64,000 nt of DNA, taken from Caldilineae bacterium (GTDB lineage Bacteria; Chloroflexota; Anaerolineae; Epilineales; Epilineaceae). The notes under the pieces were generated by a model. The model did not search any database. It was not told the origin of the DNA and saw only the letters and a program-made list of their open reading frames with translations. This document shows positions 55,079 to 64,000 of this stretch, piece by piece (position 1 is the stretch's first letter; every line of letters starts with the position of its first letter). The DNA is taken from contig JACKBJ010000012.1 in NCBI GenBank assembly GCA_020634625.1, positions 36,537 to 100,536 of the forward strand. Direction: 5' to 3'. Both the position numbers and the translations under genes were made by a program.

Positions 55079-55900
55079 TCAGCCGAGCTGCAGGCCGATG
55101 TCGAAGACGGCGGCATAGCCTTCGCCCGACTCGCTGAGCGCGAGCCGAAGCTGCTCGCCGCCGTCGCGGTAGAGGCCGTCCTGCGCGTTGCGCAGGCCTT
55201 GCGCAGCCCGCGCGGCATAGGGCGCCTGCGCGAAGACCTGCTCGCTGATGGCGTCGTCGAAGTAGAGCTGGGAGGTGAAGGTGTAGCCGTTGAAGCTGGC
55301 GCCGCGAATCGTGAAGTGGATATGCACCGCACGTCCCGGATACCAGCCGGGGTAGATGGTGGCGAAGCGTGCCCGGCCGTCTGCCCCGGTGCGCTGATAG
55401 CCCCGCAAGAAGTCCTCGTCGCGCCCCTCGCCGAAGCCGGAGTAGACGCCGCGCGCATCGCAATGCCACAGGTCGACGTAGGCGAGGGGCAGCGGCTCGC
55501 AGACCCCTTCGGCCACACGCGAGACGCGGAACTCCAGCGCGAGCGGCAGGCCTTCGCTGATCTGGCCGCTGGCCTGGTCGCGACGGATGTCGGAACGCTC
55601 GAGCGCAGGGTCGTAGACGTAGAAGGGACCGGCGGTCTGCTCGGGGCGGACGACGCAGCGGGGGACGGCGGTCGGCAGGGACTCGGCCACGGCGGTCGTG
55701 GGAGCGGCGCCGGTTGGATGTCTCGCGACGCCGCCGCTGCGCGCACGGGTCGGCGTGGCCGCGATGCCATCGGTGACGGTCTCCGGGCCTCGCGCGCAAC
55801 CGGCCAGCGCGCCCCCGCCGGCCAGACCCAGCAGGGCCAGGATCTCGCGCCGGCTCAGGATGCGTCCGATCTGCGCGTCGTCGTGCGCGGCGTGCGGCAT
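55079..55900 (-). CDS. Exported intradiol ring-cleavage dioxygenase-like protein
   Basis: A 273-residue protein. The N terminus has a twin-arginine-like SRREILALLGLAGGGALAGC with a lipobox Cys (about 35), so it is probably exported folded and lipid-anchored. The catalytic domain starts at QTAGPFYVY; VDLWHCDARGVYSGF supplies the first Tyr, and YPGWYPGRAVHIHFTI supplies the second Tyr and the two His ligands of non-heme Fe(III). These are the residues of protocatechuate/catechol dioxygenases. Extracytoplasmic members of this family exist, and their substrates are mostly unknown. AGGAGG lies before the ATG. Confidence 0.88.
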   Translation of the reverse strand: MPHAAHDDAQIGRILSRREILALLGLAGGGALAGCARGPETVTDGIAATPTRARSGGVARHPTGAAPTTAVAESLPTAVPRCVVRPEQTAGPFYVYDPALERSDIRRDQASGQISEGLPLALEFRVSRVAEGVCEPLPLAYVDLWHCDARGVYSGFGEGRDEDFLRGYQRTGADGRARFATIYPGWYPGRAVHIHFTIRGASFNGYTFTSQLYFDDAISEQVFAQAPYAARAAQGLRNAQDGLYRDGGEQLRLALSESGEGYAAVFDIGLQLG

Positions 55901-55939
55901 GGGGCCTCCTTCGATGACCGGCCTGCGCCGGACGCCGGC

Positions 55940-59170
<3,231 letters not shown>

Positions 59171-59343
59171 GCGCTGGGGCCCCTGGGCTGTGCTCGGTCG
59201 CGCCGCGTCATGCCGGCGCCGGCGATCGGTCGGCGGCATGCGATAAGGTAGCACAGGCCGCCCGGCGGTTCACGCACGGGCGGGCCAGGGTCGGCGCGCC
59301 AGAGCCGCCGAGGCTCGCGCGAAGGCGGGGCCAGGCGCGCGGC

Positions 59344-59823
59344 TCAGGCCTCCGGATGCAGCAGGATCGGCAGGCCGGGCTTCTCGAGGCGCTCGAAGAT
59401 CAGCGAGGTCTCCAGGCGGGTGACCTCGGGCCGGGTCGTGAAGGCGTCCATGGCCATGTCGCGCAGGTGATCGGCATCGCGAACGGCCACGTGGACCAGG
59501 AAGTCGCGGGCGCCGGTGACGTGGTACAGGCCCACCACCTCGGGCACGGTCATGGCGTAGTCGTGGAAGTTGCGGACGTCTTCGCGGGTGTGGCTGGTGA
59601 GCTGGATGGCGATCATCGCCTCCAGGCCGATGCCGAGCGCCGTGGGATCGACCACGGCATGGAAGCCTCGCAGCACCCCGTCGGCCTGCAGACGGCGCAC
59701 CCGCTCGAGGCAGCTGGACGGCGCCAGGCTCACCGTCTCGGCCAGCTGCTTGTTGGTCTGCCGCGCATTGTTCTGAAGTGCCCGGATGATTTCGCAGTCT
59801 ATGCGGTCTAGGGGGCGACTCAT
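59344..59823 (-). CDS. Lrp/AsnC-family transcriptional regulator
   Basis: A 159-residue regulator. The winged helix-turn-helix is at residues 5-60 (LDRIDCEIIRALQNNARQTNKQLAE, SLAPSSCLERVRRLQADGVL) and the RAM ligand-binding domain at about 75-150 (GLEAMIAIQLTSH, LYHVTGARDFLVHVAV). It is divergent from a Cys/Met gamma-lyase-type gene, and its -10 overlaps that gene's -10, so it very likely represses itself and controls the enzyme in response to an amino acid such as methionine or cysteine. Confidence 0.95.
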   Translation of the reverse strand: MSRPLDRIDCEIIRALQNNARQTNKQLAETVSLAPSSCLERVRRLQADGVLRGFHAVVDPTALGIGLEAMIAIQLTSHTREDVRNFHDYAMTVPEVVGLYHVTGARDFLVHVAVRDADHLRDMAMDAFTTRPEVTRLETSLIFERLEKPGLPILLHPEA

Positions 59824-59868
59824 GGTAGTTCTCCGCAGATGATTTGGGATTCCACCGAACGATTGTCG

Positions 59869-59897
59869 ATTATACTGGTGTCGTCCGAATCCATCAA
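59869..59897 (-). promoter_or_regulatory. Promoter of the Lrp-type gene, overlapping the divergent lyase promoter
   Basis: On the minus strand TTGATG (59892-59897), a 17-nt spacer and a perfect TATAAT (59869-59874). On the plus strand TATACT at 59871-59876 serves the gene at 59910, so the two -10 elements overlap by four bases. GGATTC (59848) and GAATCC (59887) flank them as a possible operator. Confidence 0.75.
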
Positions 59898-59909
59898 AGG
59901 AAGCAGACC

Positions 59910-61163
<1,254 letters not shown>

Positions 61164-61191
61164 GCGAGGCCCGGCGTGCTAGACTCTCGCC

Positions 61192-61665
61192 ATGCTCGAG
61201 CACGGCGTTCTCGCCCCCGATTGGCGGCTGGCCCCGGCGGCCGTCCAGCCGCCCGACGCGCCCGGCGGCCCGGCCGACCTGCTGGGCCGGCCGGCGCTGC
61301 TCCTGTTCTTCAGCATCGGCTGCGCCGGCTGCACCGGCCGGGCCATCCCCTTCGCCAAGGCCCTGGCGGCGCGCTATCCGGGCCTGCGGGTGCTGGCGAT
61401 CCACAGCCAGCCGGGGGGCCAACGCCCGCCCGAGCCCGAGCGGGTGCGCGCGGTGACCGACTGGCTCAACGTGGGCTTCCCGGTGCTGCTCGACGACGGG
61501 GACGCGACCTACCGCGCCTACGAGGCCGAGGGCACGCCCCATTGGCTGCTGCTCGACGGCCAGGGCCGCGTGCGGCGCAGCATCTTCGGCTCGATGGACG
61601 GGGCGCGGCAACGTCTGGCCTACGCGCTCGAGGAGCTGCTGGGGCCGGCCTCGGCGCGGGTCTAG
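61192..61665 (+). CDS. Thioredoxin-fold redoxin with CAGC active site
   Basis: A 157-residue TlpA/AhpC-like protein without a signal peptide. LLLFFSIGCAGCTGRAIPFAKAL carries the CxxC site at about residues 44-47; GTPHWLLLDGQGRVRRSIFG contains the cis-Pro equivalent. Such proteins reduce disulfides or peroxides in the cytosol. A TAGACT -10 ends 6 nt before the ATG and no ribosome-binding site is seen, so the mRNA may be leaderless. Its TAG overlaps the stop of the convergent ABC permease gene at a shared CTAG. Confidence 0.85.
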   Translation: MLEHGVLAPDWRLAPAAVQPPDAPGGPADLLGRPALLLFFSIGCAGCTGRAIPFAKALAARYPGLRVLAIHSQPGGQRPPEPERVRAVTDWLNVGFPVLLDDGDATYRAYEAEGTPHWLLLDGQGRVRRSIFGSMDGARQRLAYALEELLGPASARV

Positions 61666-62450
61666 CCCTCGGTCTCGCGCCGGACGAAACGGGCGGTGCC
61701 GACGACCAGGAAGATGCCGAAGAGCAGGGTCATCAGGGCCAGGTTGGCGGCCGGCGAGACGAGCACCGCCGACGCGGCGTCGGCGCGATCGGCATAGAAG
61801 ACGCCGCGCGTCAGGTCGACCGCATAGCGCATGGGCGAGATGCGCGAGAGCAGGTCGAGCGCCGGCGGCAGGTGGTCGATGCGGTTGAAGACGCCGGCGG
61901 TGAAGAACTGCGGCAGCATGATGAAGGGGAAGATCTGGTTGGCCGCGCGCTGGCTGGACAAGGTGCCCAGGATCAGCACGCCGAAGGCGCCGCCGAAGAG
62001 GCAGACGACCAGCGTGGCCGGCAGCAGGGCCAGGGCCTGTCCCCAGCTCAAGTCGACCCTCAGGATCAGCGCGAAGGCCAGGATGCCCAGGCCCTGGGCC
62101 AGGGCCACCAAGGACTCGCCGGCGATCTTGCCCAGGATGATCGTGTAGCGCGAGATGGGGGCCACGAAGACCTCCTGGCTGAAGTCGTTCTCGCGGTCCT
62201 CGATCAGCGAGACGATGCCCATCGCCGAGGACTGGAACAGGGTCTGGGCCAGCACGCCGGTGAAGACGAAGGCCATGAAGTCCATGCCGGACTCGCGGCC
62301 GAAGGAGGCCTGGAAGCTGCCGCCGAGGATGCCGATGAAGGCGAAGGGAAACACGAAGGTCGAGGCGAGGCGGACCGGGTCGCGCAGGAACTTGAGCAGG
62401 TCGCGATAGGCCAGGGCCAGGCCGGCTTGGATCTGTCTCATGCGCGGCAT
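61662..62450 (-). CDS. ABC-2 type transporter permease
   Basis: A 262-residue integral membrane protein with six predicted helices: near 30-48, 62-80, 112-132, 143-163, 173-190 and 232-252. RDLLKFLRDPVRL at the N terminus and FAPI/SRISPMRYAVDLTRGVFY in the second half are standard for ABC-2 exporters of the DrrB/NodJ group. It follows the ATPase gene by 13 nt on the same strand and forms a two-gene export system; the substrate (drug, lipid or glycan) is unknown. Confidence 0.9.
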   Translation of the reverse strand: MPRMRQIQAGLALAYRDLLKFLRDPVRLASTFVFPFAFIGILGGSFQASFGRESGMDFMAFVFTGVLAQTLFQSSAMGIVSLIEDRENDFSQEVFVAPISRYTIILGKIAGESLVALAQGLGILAFALILRVDLSWGQALALLPATLVVCLFGGAFGVLILGTLSSQRAANQIFPFIMLPQFFTAGVFNRIDHLPPALDLLSRISPMRYAVDLTRGVFYADRADAASAVLVSPAANLALMTLLFGIFLVVGTARFVRRETEG

Positions 62451-62463
62451 CCGAGGCTGCCCA

Positions 62464-63405
62464 TCAGCTTCGCTCCAGGATCTCGAGGTAGGCTTCCTCG
62501 AGCGTGGGGGTGTGGGTGCGCACGCGGGTCAGCGGCGTCCGGACGGCAGCCAGCAGGGGGTGGATTCCGGCACCCTTGACGGCCACCCGGAAGCCGCCCA
62601 GCTCCGGGTCCGGCGCGAAGCGCGCGCCGAGGCCTTCGAGCTCGGCGGCCAGGGCCGCGCCGTCCTCGGCATCGATGCTCACGTAGTCCTCGACCAGGTC
62701 GGCCTTGACCTCGTCGGTGCTGCCCAGCGAGACCACCCGACCCCGGTGGATGACGCAGATCCGGTCGGCGGCCTCGGCCTCCTCGATGTAGTGCGTGGTC
62801 AGGAAGACGGTGGTGCCCCCACGCTGGCGCACCGCCTTCAGGTAGGCCCAGAGATCGCGTCGGCTGGCCGGGTCGAGCCCGGTCGTCGGCTCGTCGAGGA
62901 AGAGCACCCGCGGCTCGTGGATCAGGCTGCGCACGATCTCGAGCTTGCGCCGCATGCCGCCCGAGAAGGTTCGGACCGGCTGCGACATCTCGCCCGCGAT
63001 GCCGAGCACCTCGGCCAGGTGCTGGACCTGGGCCCGGTAGCCCGCCGGCATCAGACGGTAGGCCGGTCGCATCGGGTACAGGCCGTAGAGCACCGCGTGC
63101 AGGCGCACGTTCTCCTCGGCCGTCAGGTTCAGGTCCAGGCTGGGCTTCTGGAAGATGATGCCCAGCTGCCGTCGCACCGCGTCCGGCTCCCGCAGCAGGT
63201 CGTGTCCCGCCACGCGCAGCTGGCCCGAGGTCGGGCGGAGGGTGGTGGTCAGCACCGAGATGGTGGTGGTCTTGCCGGCGCCGTTCGGGCCGAGCAAGGC
63301 GAAGAAGCTGCCCGGCTCGACGGCGAAGCTGACGCCGTCGACGGCGTTGCGCTCGGCCTTGCGATAGCGCTTGACCAGCTCGCTGACCTGGATCACGGGT
63401 TCCAT
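62464..63405 (-). CDS. ABC transporter ATP-binding protein, DrrA/CcmA type
   Basis: A 313-residue ATPase: Walker A GPNGAGKTT (about 39-47), Q-loop FQKPSLD, signature FSGGMRRK, Walker B VLFLDEPTTGLDP and the switch His in LTTHY. The C-terminal 85 residues (RVVSLGSTDEVKADL to PTLEEAYLEILERS) are the regulatory extension of the DrrA-type exporters. The ATG at 63405 is chosen because family similarity starts directly after it. It pairs with the ABC-2 permease downstream. Confidence 0.93.
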   Translation of the reverse strand: MEPVIQVSELVKRYRKAERNAVDGVSFAVEPGSFFALLGPNGAGKTTTISVLTTTLRPTSGQLRVAGHDLLREPDAVRRQLGIIFQKPSLDLNLTAEENVRLHAVLYGLYPMRPAYRLMPAGYRAQVQHLAEVLGIAGEMSQPVRTFSGGMRRKLEIVRSLIHEPRVLFLDEPTTGLDPASRRDLWAYLKAVRQRGGTTVFLTTHYIEEAEAADRICVIHRGRVVSLGSTDEVKADLVEDYVSIDAEDGAALAAELEGLGARFAPDPELGGFRVAVKGAGIHPLLAAVRTPLTRVRTHTPTLEEAYLEILERS

Positions 63406-63495
63406 GGCCGAACAGTCTAGCATCGAAGGCAACCGGCGCAGGCCGCGCCTGCCCTGCCGGCGGATCCCTCGCCGGCGAGCCCGTCCCACGTTTCC

Positions 63496-63523
63496 TTGAC
63501 GCGGCCGCCGCCGTCGCTATCCT
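63496..63523 (+). promoter_or_regulatory. Sigma-70-type promoter of pgpA giving a leaderless transcript
   Basis: TTGACG at 63496-63501, a 16-nt spacer and TATCCT at 63518-63523. The ATG follows 6 nt after the -10, so the transcript should begin at the start codon. Confidence 0.6.
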
Positions 63524-63529
63524 CGTGCC

Positions 63530-64000
63530 ATGCCCTCCGAGCCAAGCATCGACAGCGCCACCCTACCCCCCGAGCCGACGGTCGATGCCGTCGCTGCCGC
63601 GACGGCCGTCCCAGCCGATCGCGCCGACCGCATCGCCCGCCGCGTCGCCACCGTCTTCGGCCTGGGCTTCGCCGAGCGGGCGCCGGGCACCGTCGGCTCG
63701 CTGGCGGCCGGCCTGGTCATCTGGCTCTACCTGGCGCTGATCGCCAGCCGCGGCTTCGCCGCCTTCATGGTGATCCCCGGCCTGGCGCTGGTGGGGGTCT
63801 ACGCCGCCGGGGTCTGGGCCACGCGCCGCTTCACGGCCGAGCTCGCCGAGCACGACCCGGGCTCGGTGGTCGTCGACGAGGTGGCCGGCATGCTGAGCGC
63901 GCTGGTCACCAGCCAGCTCCTGGCGGTCTGGCTCTTTCCGATCGGCGCCCTGATCGCCTCGCTGGTCTCGGCCGCCCGCGGCGGCGGCGCGATGCTGCTC
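63530..64000 (+). CDS. pgpA: Phosphatidylglycerophosphatase A, 3' end outside the window
   Basis: 157 codons are visible before the window ends. After a 35-residue acidic lead, VFGLGFAERAPGTVGSLAAGLVIWL matches the start of PgpA, and DPGSVVVDEVAGM provides the acidic residues of its active site. Three hydrophobic segments (about residues 55-72, 80-98, 120-140) fit the small membrane fold. PgpA removes phosphate from phosphatidylglycerol phosphate and so feeds the cardiolipin synthase at 20487. The frame runs off the end without a stop. Confidence 0.88.
   Translation, partial: MPSEPSIDSATLPPEPTVDAVAAATAVPADRADRIARRVATVFGLGFAERAPGTVGSLAAGLVIWLYLALIASRGFAAFMVIPGLALVGVYAAGVWATRRFTAELAEHDPGSVVVDEVAGMLSALVTSQLLAVWLFPIGALIASLVSAARGGGAMLL

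Overview
The window is a GC-rich, densely packed bacterial chromosome segment. It most likely comes from the Chloroflexota (Anaerolineae-like), judged from three things: many secreted proteins end in a proline/threonine-rich linker followed by a short aromatic-x-LP-x-L tail; serine hydrolases, VWA and trypsin-like exoproteins are abundant; and ileS carries a T-box leader. This assignment is an inference, since the window has no rRNA or other taxonomic marker.

Layout. 1-3383: the 3' part of a secreted serine hydrolase and a secreted GH39-like glycoside hydrolase. 3522-7752: an island-like segment bracketed by a complete tRNA-Lys and a same-orientation copy of a tRNA 3' half. It holds a 1123-residue cyclase-NACHT-FGE protein and, downstream on the same strand, the start of a DGR-type reverse transcriptase that is cut off after 48 codons. 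8035-16334: a 1-Cys peroxiredoxin and four secreted proteins (a jelly-roll protein, two serine hydrolases, a tandem trypsin/pseudo-trypsin). 16404-24528: small proteins, a DEAD-box helicase, a probable selenocysteine-containing peroxiredoxin-like protein, a metallophosphoesterase, cardiolipin synthase, a YpdA-like reductase with a PIG-L deacetylase, and a DksA/TraR-type zinc-finger protein. 24608-30720: a lipoprotein, an IleRS with an altered HIGH motif and an unknown gene, the latter two behind an Ile T-box. 31092-36308: a glycolytic operon (gap, an active-site-dead gap paralogue, pgk) followed by a pentaheme lipoprotein. 36316-45787: a VWA protein, Hsp20, QueG, ComEC and acetyl-CoA synthetase. 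45930-47922: a repeat-rich intergenic zone with poly-G runs and an inverted pair of about 125-bp repeats around a secreted beta-propeller-like protein. 47980-64000: a class V aminotransferase coupled to FabV, a glycosyltransferase, a double-VWA protein, a TIM-barrel hydrolase, an intradiol dioxygenase, CarB, an Lrp regulator divergent from a Cys/Met gamma-lyase-type enzyme, a redoxin, an ABC-2 exporter and the start of PgpA.

The most notable points are: (1) a decayed diversity-generating retroelement whose target joins nucleotide-cyclase, NACHT ATPase and C-type-lectin-fold FGE domains, in a tRNA-flanked island; (2) an in-frame UGA at the first position of a CxxC-type active site, followed at the right distance by a perfect 7-bp hairpin, which suggests selenocysteine; (3) a GAPDH paralogue with its catalytic Cys replaced by Asp, translationally coupled to an intact GAPDH; (4) a shared C-terminal LPxL tail on at least eight exported proteins; (5) a GVHH-signature IleRS of the kind associated with mupirocin hyper-resistance.

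Many very long antisense open frames are an effect of high GC and were not annotated.
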